A stretch of 64,000 bases of DNA, from assembly GCF_003002815.1 (NCBI RefSeq), contig NZ_PVTF01000006.1, positions 558,001-622,000 of the forward strand, in the 5' to 3' direction. A program made the translations under genes and the position numbers. Below, in pieces: positions 43,101 through 50,855 of the stretch; position 1 is the stretch's first letter; each line of letters begins with the position of its first letter. This DNA is from Umezawaea tangerina. Lineage in GTDB: Bacteria > Actinomycetota > Actinomycetes > Mycobacteriales > Pseudonocardiaceae. The notes beneath the pieces are model-generated. The model ran no database searches, was not told the DNA's origin, and saw only the letters and a program-made list of their open reading frames with translations.

Positions 43101-44688
43101 GTTCGACGAGACGAGGGTCTCGATCCGCGACACCGCGACGCTGGCCGAGACCGCGGGCTTCGCCACCACCCACGCGACGATCATGGTCCTGAACGCCGAC
43201 GCGTCGTTGATCGCGACGACCGGTGTCAAGGACGTCAAGGAGGTCGAGGTGCACCGGACGGCGGACGGCTCGCCGGTCGCGGTGCTGGGCGAGCACACCG
43301 ACGACGTCACGGCGCTCGCGTTCGACCGCGCGGGCACCACCCTGGCCAGCGCCTCGGCCGACGGCTCGGTGCGGCTGTGGGACACCGCCCGGTGGACCAC
43401 CCGCAAGGTGATCAAGCCGGACTACGAGGCGCACGCGCTGGTGTTCGGCCCGACCGGGTCGACGCTCGTCACCGGCGGCCTCGGTACCACGGTCGCGGTG
43501 TGGGACGCGGTGACCGGCTCGCTGCTGCTCCAGTACTCCACGGGGCCCACGACGGTGCTGGGGCTGGCCCTCAGCGGTGACGGGCACACCCTGCTCGGCT
43601 CCGAGTCCGGCGGCGCGGTGACCAAGTGGGAGACCGGGCGCAGGGTGTTCGGCACGCAGCAGGCCGCCCTCACCGGTGTGGCCTACCAGCCGGGCGGGAC
43701 GGTGTTCGCGGCCACGGCGGGCGACGGGTCGGTGGAGCTGTGGGACAGCGCGACCGGCGCACTGGTGCGGAAGTTCAAGGCGCACGACGCCGAGTCGACC
43801 GAGGCCGCGTTCAGCCCCGACGGGTCCGCTCTGGCCACCGTGGGCGCCGACGGCGCGGCCGTGCTGTGGGACGTGGCGACCGGTGCCGAGCTGCGGCGGT
43901 TCACCACACCGGGCGCCGAGCTCTCCGGCGTGGCCTTCAGCCCGGACGGCAAGTCGGTCGCGGTGTCCAGCCGCACCCCGGCGACCGCGGTCAAGGGCAC
44001 CGACCTCGACGAGCTGGTCGTGCTGTCCGCGAGCGACTTCTCCGTGGTGGACAGGCGTTCGACCAGGGACGAGCCGCGCAACCCCGAGACGAACCCGATC
44101 GACCCCAACTACCCCTTGGCGGCCGCGTTCAGCCCGGACGGCCGAACGCTCGCCACCGGGCTGTCGGGCGGCAAGGTCGCGCTGTGGAACCTGGTGGACC
44201 CCGGCTCCGCGCTGACGATCCTCCAGGGGCACGACGGCGCGGCGGCGACGGTCGCGTTCAGCCCGGACGGCACGACGCTGGCCACCGGTGGCGGGGACCG
44301 GCTCATCCGGCTGTGGCGGGTGCGGGACGGCGTGCAGGTCGGCGAGCTCGCGGGCAGCGACTCGACCGTGCGCGCGGTGGCCTACAGCCCCGACGGCAGG
44401 ACCATCGCGAGCGCGAGCCAGGACACCGTGATGCGCCTGTGGGACGTACCCGGCCGTCAGCAGCTGGCCCGCCTGGAGCGGCACTGGAACGACCTCAACG
44501 CGGTGGACTTCGACGACTCCGGAGACCGGGTCGCCAGCGCGTCGGCCGACGGCACGGTGCTGGTCTGGGACGTCGTCCCCGACCACGCCCTGCGGACGGT
44601 CTGCGGCCTGCTCGACCGCGACACGATGGCCCAGGACTGGCAGGCGCTGGGACCCGACCGGGGCGACCCGCCCACCTGCCCGAGCTGA
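40186..44688 (+). CDS. Ser/Thr protein kinase - STAND NTPase - WD40 giant protein
   Basis: 1500 aa. The PknB-type kinase is at about residues 15-275: LGQGGMGVVHRAYD, VALKRL, HRDVKPANIL (about 138) and ADFGIAR, so catalysis looks intact. A novel-STAND NTPase follows from about 340, beginning CPYPGLSGFEPADAELFHGR, with Walker A GASGAGKSS (about 383) and Walker B VLVVDQFEELFT. A membrane helix is at about 776-800 (MVAALSLLLVLASVAGVVAF). The C-terminal 630 residues hold about 14 WD40 repeats (AFSPDGxxLATG..RLW), i.e. two propellers. A sensor-switch-kinase design: ligand bound by the WD40 part would drive STAND oligomerisation and signalling. The ATG follows gaggggtgg. Confidence 0.92.
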   Translation: MDAGGGDQGAGSPDFGPYHVRDLLGQGGMGVVHRAYDSARDRVVALKRLPGSVTDREYRARFQRESRIVAGLSHPNVIPVHDFGEIDGQLYLDMLLVEGIDLRRAMGVGAVDQDRALRILTQVAGALDAAHEHGLVHRDVKPANILIEFGDGTGNGDGGEHAYLADFGIARETSPEATVLTRSGELIGSWDYMAPERLSGGRVDGRSDQYSLACVLFECLTGRLPHAATDPAAKVAAHLLHPAPAPSVFVPTITPALDAVVLRGMAKDPARRFPSATALMTAAAEAAYSGATVRGASATAPGPVLVRDQATLVRAVMRSTAARRPATLVIPHDRPPTCPYPGLSGFEPADAELFHGRGHVVTDLLVRLAEQLDVGEPLVLVGASGAGKSSLLHAGLLPALDAADDAWPSIVLTPGANPVGALAAALADRSTIVAAEWERVVRETPGRFGSVCARSVVADRGRMVLVVDQFEELFTHGTPEADRAAFATALANARPALVVLAVRADLLDRCIELTPLIPALNSPVLLGSMDATELRQAIVSPARDSGVDVEPGLPERLIADLGVRGEVGYDPGALPRLAHALRETWNHRDGPVLTLAAYRRSGGIDGAVARTAEEIHSGLDPEGRRTLRTVLLRLVTVSDDGTVTRRRVDPHEFASGDGDPAVVDRLIAGRLVTVDATGARLSHEALLTAWPRLRDWVDEDRAGLVQRRRFGDAVRVWAESGKQPDDLYRGVRLAALGSWLGTVDDLGPDEREFLDRSNEAEHAEQLAARQRTRRLRGMVAALSLLLVLASVAGVVAFELRRTAQGERDRADAGRQLNLSRQLAAESALARVVDPRRAALGALGAARAGDTVEGRSALLGIAADGYRGRMSGHQGAVTSVAMSADGQVAVSGGRDGSLRLWSVPDRRQIAVLADGDGWYRTVSMSADGKLLAAVDVLKKTVQLWSVPDRKLVSAVPGELVEATLSADGRRIATFDETRVSIRDTATLAETAGFATTHATIMVLNADASLIATTGVKDVKEVEVHRTADGSPVAVLGEHTDDVTALAFDRAGTTLASASADGSVRLWDTARWTTRKVIKPDYEAHALVFGPTGSTLVTGGLGTTVAVWDAVTGSLLLQYSTGPTTVLGLALSGDGHTLLGSESGGAVTKWETGRRVFGTQQAALTGVAYQPGGTVFAATAGDGSVELWDSATGALVRKFKAHDAESTEAAFSPDGSALATVGADGAAVLWDVATGAELRRFTTPGAELSGVAFSPDGKSVAVSSRTPATAVKGTDLDELVVLSASDFSVVDRRSTRDEPRNPETNPIDPNYPLAAAFSPDGRTLATGLSGGKVALWNLVDPGSALTILQGHDGAAATVAFSPDGTTLATGGGDRLIRLWRVRDGVQVGELAGSDSTVRAVAYSPDGRTIASASQDTVMRLWDVPGRQQLARLERHWNDLNAVDFDDSGDRVASASADGTVLVWDVVPDHALRTVCGLLDRDTMAQDWQALGPDRGDPPTCPS

Positions 44689-44697
44689 GGAGCGGCC

Positions 44698-45552
44698 GTG
44701 CCCAGGGTGGTGGTCAGGGGAACCGGGATGGCCTCGGTCGTGCTGGGGTCGGGCGAGTCGCTGCTGTTCGGGCGGGCGCCGCACTACGCGCTCGGTCCGC
44801 ACCGGGGGCCGGGCCGGACCGCGCTCACGTTGCCGGGCTGCGCACCGCACGTGTCCCGGCTGGTCGGCGAGCTGGTGGTCGGGACGGACACGGTGACGCT
44901 GACCTGGCTCGGTGCCGGGGAAGCGCAGCTGTCCGGGCTGTTCGACGCGCCCGGCGGGGCCCGGCGGGTGGTGCTGACGCGGTCGGCGTCGGCACTGCTC
45001 GACGAGGGCGAGAACCAGCTGGTGCTGCTGCTCGGCCGGGTCGGCGGTGACGGGGGTTTCACGGACCTGCTGATCACGGTGGACGTGGAGCGGGTGGACG
45101 TCGTCCGGGCGGCCACCCCCGGACCGCCGTCGGGGGTCGACGAGACGCGGACCGGGCCGGGGCTGGTCCGGGGTGGGCGGGACTGGTACGTCGCGCTGGC
45201 GTTGACGGAACCGTGGCTGGTCGGCGAGGACGACTACCCGCGGCCGCCGTCGAACCGGGAGATCTTCGAACGGGTCGAGGGCTGGCACGGGTACGCGTGG
45301 AGCCTGCACCGGCCGCAGCGGGTGGACGACGCGATCCGGGCCATCTCGGCGCTGGCCTTCGGGGTGCGGGACGACCCGTTCCGGGCACCGCACGTGGGGC
45401 GGTTGCAGAACATCAGGTTCGCGGTGGCGCGGCGGGCGGCGGAGATGCGGCTGGTGACGGCCGCGGACCTCGCCGAGGTGGAGAGGACGGCTCGGGCGCG
45501 CAGGAGCGTTGGCGGACAGGGGAAAGAGGGCGGTCCGGCGCCCGGCGCGTGA
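44698..45552 (+). CDS. FHA-like domain protein coupled to the kinase-STAND gene
   Basis: 284 aa, GTG start with GAGGAGC upstream, 9 bases after the kinase gene. The N-terminal 110 residues (LGSGESLLFGRAP, PHVSRLVGELVVG) read like a degenerate FHA phosphothreonine-binding domain; the C-terminal half is helical and charged (PSNREIFERVEGWHGYAWSLHRPQRVDDAIRAI) and may bind DNA or protein. A phospho-dependent effector of the upstream kinase is the natural guess; the FHA call is from motif spacing only. Confidence 0.7.
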   Translation: MPRVVVRGTGMASVVLGSGESLLFGRAPHYALGPHRGPGRTALTLPGCAPHVSRLVGELVVGTDTVTLTWLGAGEAQLSGLFDAPGGARRVVLTRSASALLDEGENQLVLLLGRVGGDGGFTDLLITVDVERVDVVRAATPGPPSGVDETRTGPGLVRGGRDWYVALALTEPWLVGEDDYPRPPSNREIFERVEGWHGYAWSLHRPQRVDDAIRAISALAFGVRDDPFRAPHVGRLQNIRFAVARRAAEMRLVTAADLAEVERTARARRSVGGQGKEGGPAPGA

Positions 45553-45573
45553 TCGGGCCGGGAGTCGGGAAGC

Positions 45574-45583
45574 GGAAACTTCC
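45574..45583. promoter_or_regulatory. GGAAACTTCC motif upstream of the small membrane protein
   Basis: The same 10 bases occur in reverse orientation at 48070-48079, upstream of the minus-strand exported-protein gene. It could be an ECF-type -35 element or an operator shared by the two flanking transcripts. Confidence 0.3.
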
Positions 45584-45734
45584 ACCCTCGGCTTGCTCGC
45601 CGGAACGCCCGGCGCTCCCTAGCCTTCCAACCATGCGCAGACCGGAGAACCGGTCGACTCCCCTGCTCCACCGCGATGTTCCGCCGTACCCGGATCCGGA
45701 CGGCGGTGCCTCGCCGTCGCCGAGAGGAACCGCC

Positions 45735-46190
45735 ATGGTCCAGCCATTTCCCCCCGAGTCCCCGCGGGTGCCCACGCCGTCCGCGACCGACGCGCCCCGG
45801 CCGCCCGCACCGCCCGCGAAGTCCACGTGGCCGGAGCGGCCGCGCAAGTCGACGGGCATGGTCGTGCTGCTGGTCGTGCTGACGCTGGCCAACTCGCTCT
45901 CCCTGCTGGTCGGCCTGATGGGCTGGGCCGACGAGGTCGAGCACGGCGCGGAGATGGACGAGCCGCTACTGCAGGCGTTCGTGTTCGGCAGCCTGATCAG
46001 CGTCGTCGCGCTGGTCGGGATCGGCGGCGCCTGGGCCACCCGGATCTGGGGTCCTCGGCTCTACGCGGGCTGTGTCGTCGTCAGCGTGCTGATGAGCGTC
46101 TTCATCCTGCACGGCTTCTCGCCGCTCAGCCTGATCGGTGTCGCCCTCGCGGTCGGGCTGTGGCTCAGCGCCGAGTCCAGCTGGCAGTAG
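45735..46190 (+). CDS. Small membrane protein, unknown family
   Basis: 151 aa. A Pro-rich cytoplasmic N-terminus (about 45 residues) precedes three or four helices (MVVLLVVLTLANSLSLLVGLM, FVFGSLISVVALVGIGGAWA, LYAGCVVVSVLMSVFIL, LIGVALAVGLWL). The ATG at 45735 has GAGAGGAA upstream; the longer start at 45633 has no ribosome site. It resembles helical proteins found next to actinobacterial Ser/Thr kinases, but no family is recognised. Its last 225 bases are antisense to the end of the trypsin-like gene, and a strong hairpin lies just after its stop. Confidence 0.7.
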   Translation: MVQPFPPESPRVPTPSATDAPRPPAPPAKSTWPERPRKSTGMVVLLVVLTLANSLSLLVGLMGWADEVEHGAEMDEPLLQAFVFGSLISVVALVGIGGAWATRIWGPRLYAGCVVVSVLMSVFILHGFSPLSLIGVALAVGLWLSAESSWQ

Positions 46191-47366
46191 CGGGATCCCG
46201 AGCGGCGGAGTGTCCATCGTGGACACCCGCCGCTTCCGGTCGCGGACGAGCAGGGCGATGGCGACCAGGAGCACGAGGACGGCCGCGGCGCCCAGGAACG
46301 CGGAGCAGCGGACGAGGCGGTCGGGCAGCGGGTCGGGGTCTCCGCCCTTCCCGATCGCCAGCTCGCGGTAGGCGATGGCCTGTTCGTGGGACGGGGTCGC
46401 CGCCAGCACAGCGTCCAGGTACTCGACGGCGCCGTCGAAGTCGTTCGCGTAGTAGCGGTCCAGGGCGGCGCGGTAGTCGCGGTCCAATGGGCCGGGTTCG
46501 GCGGTGATCCCCTTGCCGCGCAGCAGTTCCGCGAGGGTGGTGGTGGCGCTGGCGAAGCGGGTGTCGCCCAGGGAGCTCAGGATGCCGACCAGGCGGCCCT
46601 GGGAGTCGACCACGGGGCCGCCGGTCATGCCGTTGTCGGCGGTGGCGCTGACCTCGTAGAACGGCCGCGTCCCCCTGGTGCGGTGGCCGGAGACGCGGCC
46701 GTCGCGGCTGCTGGGCTCCAGACCGGGGTCGACGGGGTCGGTGTCGGACACGGGGTAGCCGATCGCGAGGACCGGCGTGCCGACCGGCGGGGCGTCGGGG
46801 CGCAGCTCGATCGACGGCAGGTTCTGGCGCGGGATCCTGAGGACGGCGACGTCGCCGTCGTCGGGGGCGACCAGGTCCACGACGGTGGCGGGGGCGGAGT
46901 CGGTCCGGCGTTCGCCGCCGTCGCGTTCCGAGCGCTCCACCGCGATCCGCCGGTCCACCGGGCGGCCGGGGTTCGCGCCCTCGGCGACCGCGCGGTCGGC
47001 GAACGCCTGTCGCGCCTTGGCCGGGTCGCCGATCCGGCCGACCTTCGCGAGGTCGGCGACGGCCGCGTCGAACAGGAGTCCGGCACCACCGGCGGGTCCG
47101 GTGTGGACGCACCGGCTCGCGGTCGCGACGTACCCGTCGGGCGCGACGACGACACCGGTGCAGTGGGTCCGCACCTCGTACCCCGCGGTGCCGCCGAACA
47201 CCTCACCCGTCAGCTTGTCCCGCACCCACCCGTGCCAGTCGACCGTGACGGCCACGACGCCCGGCCTGGCCAGGGCGGCGGCGAGCTCTTCGGGACTGGC
47301 CGGTTGCGCGGCCAGGGCCGGCGGCGCGACGAGGAGCGCGGCCGCGCACAGCCCGACGACCCGCAT
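45966..47366 (-). CDS. Exported trypsin-like serine protease with C-terminal membrane anchor
   Basis: 466 codons. Signal peptide (MRVVGLCAAALLVAPPALAA), then a chymotrypsin-fold domain with TGVVVAPDGYVATASRCVH (catalytic His replaced by Arg-Cys near the expected TAxH), APDDGDVAVLRI (Asp) and DNGMTGGPVVDSQG, where the usual GxSGG reads GMTGG. A TPR-like segment (YRAALDRYYANDFDGAVEYLDAVL) leads to a membrane helix and RDRKRR. Past that the frame continues 75 codons antisense to the small membrane gene, which looks non-native. Triad changes (His and Ser both altered) suggest a non-catalytic homologue. It overlaps the upstream gene by TGATG. Confidence 0.75.
   Translation of the reverse strand: MRVVGLCAAALLVAPPALAAQPASPEELAAALARPGVVAVTVDWHGWVRDKLTGEVFGGTAGYEVRTHCTGVVVAPDGYVATASRCVHTGPAGGAGLLFDAAVADLAKVGRIGDPAKARQAFADRAVAEGANPGRPVDRRIAVERSERDGGERRTDSAPATVVDLVAPDDGDVAVLRIPRQNLPSIELRPDAPPVGTPVLAIGYPVSDTDPVDPGLEPSSRDGRVSGHRTRGTRPFYEVSATADNGMTGGPVVDSQGRLVGILSSLGDTRFASATTTLAELLRGKGITAEPGPLDRDYRAALDRYYANDFDGAVEYLDAVLAATPSHEQAIAYRELAIGKGGDPDPLPDRLVRCSAFLGAAAVLVLLVAIALLVRDRKRRVSTMDTPPLGIPLLPAGLGAEPQPDREGDTDQAERREAVQDEDAHQHADDDTARVEPRTPDPGGPGAADPDQRDDADQAAEHERLQ
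46202..46233. terminator. Strong hairpin after the small membrane-protein gene
   Basis: GCGGCGG (46202-46208) and GTGTCCA (46210-46216) pair with TGGACAC (46220-46226) and CCGCCGC (46227-46233): 14 base pairs, one bulged base and a 3-base loop. It begins 12 bases after the plus-strand stop but lies inside the long minus-strand protease frame. Confidence 0.75.
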
Positions 47367-48022
47367 CAGCCGTACACCCCGAACGCCGACGTGCGCTCCC
47401 ACACCGACCGGTAGCCCGTCTTCCCGTTCTCGACGACCCTCTTCCCCTCGCAGGTGTACTCGTCGACCTCGGTGTAGTCGGTGTCCCCCGTCACCAGCTC
47501 GGTGTTGATCAGCCCGCGCTGGTCGTAGTACGCCCACGTGAGCGACGAGTTGCCCCGCTTCGAGTAGGTGACCGCCTTGTCGTCGGCGGCCCACCGGTAC
47601 TCGATGCTGCCGTTCCCGACCATCCGCAGCTCCCGGCCCTGGAAGACCGTCGTGATCACGAAGTCCTTCTGCCGCTCCACGATCGTCCCGTCCGGCCGGA
47701 ACTCGAACTCCCGCCCGCTGCCGGTGAACCGCATCTCCGGCTGGTTCGTGTAGAACTTGACCATGAAGGTCTCGTCGACCGACCGCCACGACCCGACGAG
47801 GCAGATCGACGGCCCCGCGGGCCTCGACGACGACGGCCGCGCACTCGGCGACGGCGACCCGACCGGCTCCGCACCACCGGCCGCCCCTCCGCAACACGAC
47901 TCCGGCCCACCCCCGGTCGCCACCACCGCCGTCACCGCTGTGGATGCGAGGAGCGCGCACGCCGTGGCGACGGCCATGAGCACGATGACGGACTTCCCGG
48001 GTAACACAGGCGAACCGCTCAC
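47366..48022 (-). CDS. Exported or membrane-anchored protein, unknown family
   Basis: 218 aa from GTG. One N-terminal membrane helix (SVIVLMAVATACALLASTAV), a Ser/Pro linker, then a beta-rich domain (ICLVGSWRSVDETFMVKFYTN, FEFRPDGTIVERQKDF, AVTYSKRGNSSLTWAYYDQ, CEGKRVV) suggestive of a lipocalin-like barrel. Codon 7 is TTA (48002-48004), a rare leucine codon in actinomycetes that can place a gene under bldA tRNA control. Its stop overlaps the protease start, so the two are coupled. Confidence 0.7.
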   Translation of the reverse strand: MSGSPVLPGKSVIVLMAVATACALLASTAVTAVVATGGGPESCCGGAAGGAEPVGSPSPSARPSSSRPAGPSICLVGSWRSVDETFMVKFYTNQPEMRFTGSGREFEFRPDGTIVERQKDFVITTVFQGRELRMVGNGSIEYRWAADDKAVTYSKRGNSSLTWAYYDQRGLINTELVTGDTDYTEVDEYTCEGKRVVENGKTGYRSVWERTSAFGVYG

Positions 48023-48069
48023 GCACCCATGCTATTGAGCGGGCCGCCGCCGACGGGTCCTGAGAAAGC

Positions 48070-48079
48070 GGAAGTTTCC
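48070..48079. promoter_or_regulatory. GGAAGTTTCC motif (reverse complement of the 45574 motif)
   Basis: It lies 48 bases upstream of the GTG of the minus-strand exported-protein gene. Sharing ten bases with the site at 45574-45583, in the orientation of each gene, suggests common control. Confidence 0.3.
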
Positions 48080-48185
48080 GAAGTGTGCCCCGACCGGGTA
48101 GTGGGGCTGGGCCGTCCGAATGAACCTGGGCGGGCGGGCCGTTCGGCAGGTTCGCCGGACCGGGCGGTCTACCTATGGTCGAGGC

Positions 48186-49463
48186 ATGACGAGCACCCTG
48201 GACCTGCGTGGTGAGGACTTCCTCGGTGATCCGCAGGGCGTGCTGCGCGGGTTGCGGGAGGCGGACTGGTTCGCGGAGACGGCGATGGGGCCGGCGATCC
48301 TGCGGTACGACGAGGTGCGGGCGTTGTTGTCGTCGTGGTCGTTGCGGACACCGGGGGTGGACTTCCTGGCGGCGCAGGGGATCACGGACGGGCCGGTGGT
48401 GGAGGCGGTGCGGGGGTTCCTGCTGAGCGCGGACGGGGACGACCACCAGCGGGTGCGGCGGTCGGTGGGCAAGGCGTTCACGGTGCGGCGGGTGGAGGAC
48501 TTCCGGTGCCTGGCTGGGGATCTGGCCGACGAGCTGGTCGCCGGGCTGGGGAAACGGGCCGGGCAGGGGGCCGGGACCACGCGGAACGAGGGACCTGGGA
48601 GCGGACTGGGGAGCGGGCCTGGAAACGGGCCGGGCGGTGGACCTGGGAGTGGGGTGGAGAGCGGGGGCGGGTTCGACTTCGTCGAGGGGTTCGCGCAGCC
48701 GTTCGCGTTGGGGGCGTTGTGCCGGTTCGTGGGGATTCCCGAGGACGTGCGGCGCGAGGTCGGCGAGTGGACGGCGGACGTGGGGCTGGTGTTCGGGTTG
48801 GGGGTGGCCGAGCACGTGCCGCGGATCGAGGCCGCGTTGGAGAACCTGCACGGGTTCATCGACGACCTGCTGGACCAGCGCCGCCGCTCACCGCAGGACG
48901 ACCTCCTCAGCGCGCTGGTCGACCAGTCGCTCACCGAGGCGGAGCTGCGGTCGCTGGTGATCACGCTGTTGTCGGCGGGCCACGGTTCGGTGCGGCACCA
49001 GCTCGGCAACGCGATGGCGGCGTTCCTGGCGCACCCCGACCAGTGGCGGCTGCTGGCCGCCGACCCGTCGCTCGCCGAGCAGGCCGCGGAGGAGGTCGTG
49101 CGGCACAGCCCGTCCGCGCTGCTCGGGCTGCCGCGCGTCGTCAAGGAGGACATCCGGGTCAACGGCACGACGTTCGCGGCGGGCAGCTGGGTCCTGCCGG
49201 TGACGGGGTCCGCCAACCGGGACGCGGCGGTGTACGACGAGCCGGACCGGCTGGACATCACGGTCGCGCGGACGGCGCACCTGACCTACGGCGGCGGCAT
49301 CCACTACTGCCTCGGTGCCGCACTGGCACGCGTCGAGCTCCAGGAGGCGCTGCCCCGGCTGGCCGCCGCGATGCCGGACGTCCGCGCCGACGGCCCGGCG
49401 AAGTGGTTGCCCCCCAACGAGGTCGGGTACGGACCGCTGTCCCTGCCGCTACGCACCCCGTGA
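48186..49463 (+). CDS. Cytochrome P450 with Gly-rich insertion
   Basis: 425 aa. The haem ligand is Cys375 in YGGGIHYCLGAALAR, and EEVVRHSP carries the ExxR motif. The I-helix reads SAGHGSVRHQ: the usual acid-alcohol pair (AGxE/D-T) is Gly267-Ser268, which can change oxygen activation or mark a specialised substrate. Residues about 125-160 are an insertion of Gly/Pro/Ser repeats between helices. The ATG at 48186 follows ggtcgaggc. No ferredoxin gene adjoins. A hairpin terminator follows the stop. Confidence 0.92.
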   Translation: MTSTLDLRGEDFLGDPQGVLRGLREADWFAETAMGPAILRYDEVRALLSSWSLRTPGVDFLAAQGITDGPVVEAVRGFLLSADGDDHQRVRRSVGKAFTVRRVEDFRCLAGDLADELVAGLGKRAGQGAGTTRNEGPGSGLGSGPGNGPGGGPGSGVESGGGFDFVEGFAQPFALGALCRFVGIPEDVRREVGEWTADVGLVFGLGVAEHVPRIEAALENLHGFIDDLLDQRRRSPQDDLLSALVDQSLTEAELRSLVITLLSAGHGSVRHQLGNAMAAFLAHPDQWRLLAADPSLAEQAAEEVVRHSPSALLGLPRVVKEDIRVNGTTFAAGSWVLPVTGSANRDAAVYDEPDRLDITVARTAHLTYGGGIHYCLGAALARVELQEALPRLAAAMPDVRADGPAKWLPPNEVGYGPLSLPLRTP

Positions 49464-49467
49464 CAGC

Positions 49468-49501
49468 ACCGCGGGCCCGACCCGGTGGTCGGGCCCGCGG
49501 T
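49468..49501. terminator. Bidirectional terminator between P450 and protease 1
   Basis: Perfect 14-bp stem accgcgggcccgac (49468-49481) with 49488-49501 and a 6-base loop, located between convergent stops. Confidence 0.85.
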
Positions 49502-49512
49502 GGTCGAGGGGA

Positions 49513-50718
49513 CTACGCGGAGGGGGCCAGGAACAGCAGGCGGTTCGGGGAGCCCGAGCCGGGGTTGGTGACCTTGTTGGGGGTCGCCGCCGCGACGAGG
49601 GCCGAGGAGACCTGGGCCGGGGTGGCGGTGGTGTGGGTCTGGAGGTAGCGGGCGGCGACACCGGCGACGTGCGGGGTGGCCATCGAGGTGCCGCTGATCG
49701 TGTTGGTGGCGGTGTCGCTGGTGCCCCAGGACGAGGTGATCCCGCTGCCGGGGGCGAACAGGTCGAGCACGCTGCCGAAGTTGGAGTAGCTGGCGCGGGC
49801 GTCGGTGCGCTCGGTGGCGCCGACGGTGATGGCCTGCGTCACGCGGGCCGGGGAGAACGTGCTGGCGTTGGCGTTGCTGTTGCCCGCCGCGACGGCGTAG
49901 GTCACGCCGGAGGCGATCGAGCGGCGCACGGCGTCGTCGATGGCGGTGGACGCGCCGCCGCCCAGGCTCAGGTTCGCGACAGCGGGCTTGACGGCGTTGG
50001 CGGTCACCCAGTCGATGCCCGCGACGACCCCGGCGAGCGTACCGGAACCGCTGTTGTCGAGCACGCGGACCGCGACGACCTTCGCGCCCTTCGCGACGCC
50101 GTACTGGCTGCCCGCGATGGTGCCGGCGACGTGCGTGCCGTGGCCGTTGCCGTCCTGCGCTACGGCGTCGTTGTCGACGAAGTCACGGCCGTTGGCCGCG
50201 CGCCCGCCGAACGTCTGGTGGCTGATCCGCACGCCGGTGTCGATCACGTACGCCGTGACGCCCGACCCCGTCGACGTGTAGCTGTAGGCCGAGTCGAGGG
50301 GCGGGTTCGCCTGGTCGATCCGGTCCAGACCCCACGACGGCGGGTTCGACTGCGTCGTCTCGACGTGGAACACCTGGTCCTGCTCCACGTACTCGACGGC
50401 CGGGTCGGCCGCGAGCCGCTTCGCCTGGGACTCCGAGAGCTTCACGCTGAAACCGCGCAGCGCGCTGCCGTACACGCGGTCCACGGCGCCACCGAACCGG
50501 GCCGCCACGGTGTTCGCCGTGGCCTCCGTGCTCGACAGCGCCGCGGGTGTGTCCTTCAGCTTGACGACGTAGCTGCCGGACACCTTCTCCTTGGCGTCGG
50601 CGGAACGGATCTCGCCGGTCGCGGCCTGTGCCGGGGAAGCCAGCAGGGTTACGGCCGTGGTGACCACCGCGGCCACCCCGACACCGGCCAGGAACCGGAC
50701 CTGTCGTGACTCTCGCAT
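49513..50718 (-). CDS. Subtilisin-like serine protease 1 (S8A, proteinase K type)
   Basis: 401 aa. Signal peptide ends SPAQAA (about 33), an I9 propeptide (about 45-120, [22 protein letters not shown]) is followed by the catalytic domain with Asp160 (YVIDTG), His196 (GHGTHVAGT) and Ser345 ([12 protein letters not shown]), and the oxyanion Asn in AAGNSN. A secreted, self-processing endoprotease. The ATG at 50718 is preceded by tggggttcacga. Paralogues 2 and 4 share most of the sequence, including the [12 protein letters not shown] start. Confidence 0.95.
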   Translation of the reverse strand: MRESRQVRFLAGVGVAAVVTTAVTLLASPAQAATGEIRSADAKEKVSGSYVVKLKDTPAALSSTEATANTVAARFGGAVDRVYGSALRGFSVKLSESQAKRLAADPAVEYVEQDQVFHVETTQSNPPSWGLDRIDQANPPLDSAYSYTSTGSGVTAYVIDTGVRISHQTFGGRAANGRDFVDNDAVAQDGNGHGTHVAGTIAGSQYGVAKGAKVVAVRVLDNSGSGTLAGVVAGIDWVTANAVKPAVANLSLGGGASTAIDDAVRRSIASGVTYAVAAGNSNANASTFSPARVTQAITVGATERTDARASYSNFGSVLDLFAPGSGITSSWGTSDTATNTISGTSMATPHVAGVAARYLQTHTTATPAQVSSALVAAATPNKVTNPGSGSPNRLLFLAPSA

Positions 50719-50855
50719 TCGTGAACCCCATTCTCGGATTGTGTCCGCCACGTCCACAGGGAGGGGAAGTGGCTGGTCACAACCGTAAGCAGCGAACGAG
50801 AACAGGGGAAAGGCCGAAAGATTGCCAGTTCATCGCGAGATGTCAAAACATGTTT

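Noticed and set aside
40120-45585. Open frame of about 1800 codons on the minus strand
   Set aside because: Antisense shadow of the kinase-STAND-WD40 gene; GC-rich third positions suppress stops. Composition is Arg/Gly/His-rich with no domain.
45633-45734. Earlier ATG for the small membrane protein
   Set aside because: No ribosome site, whereas the ATG at 45735 has GAGAGGAA at good spacing.
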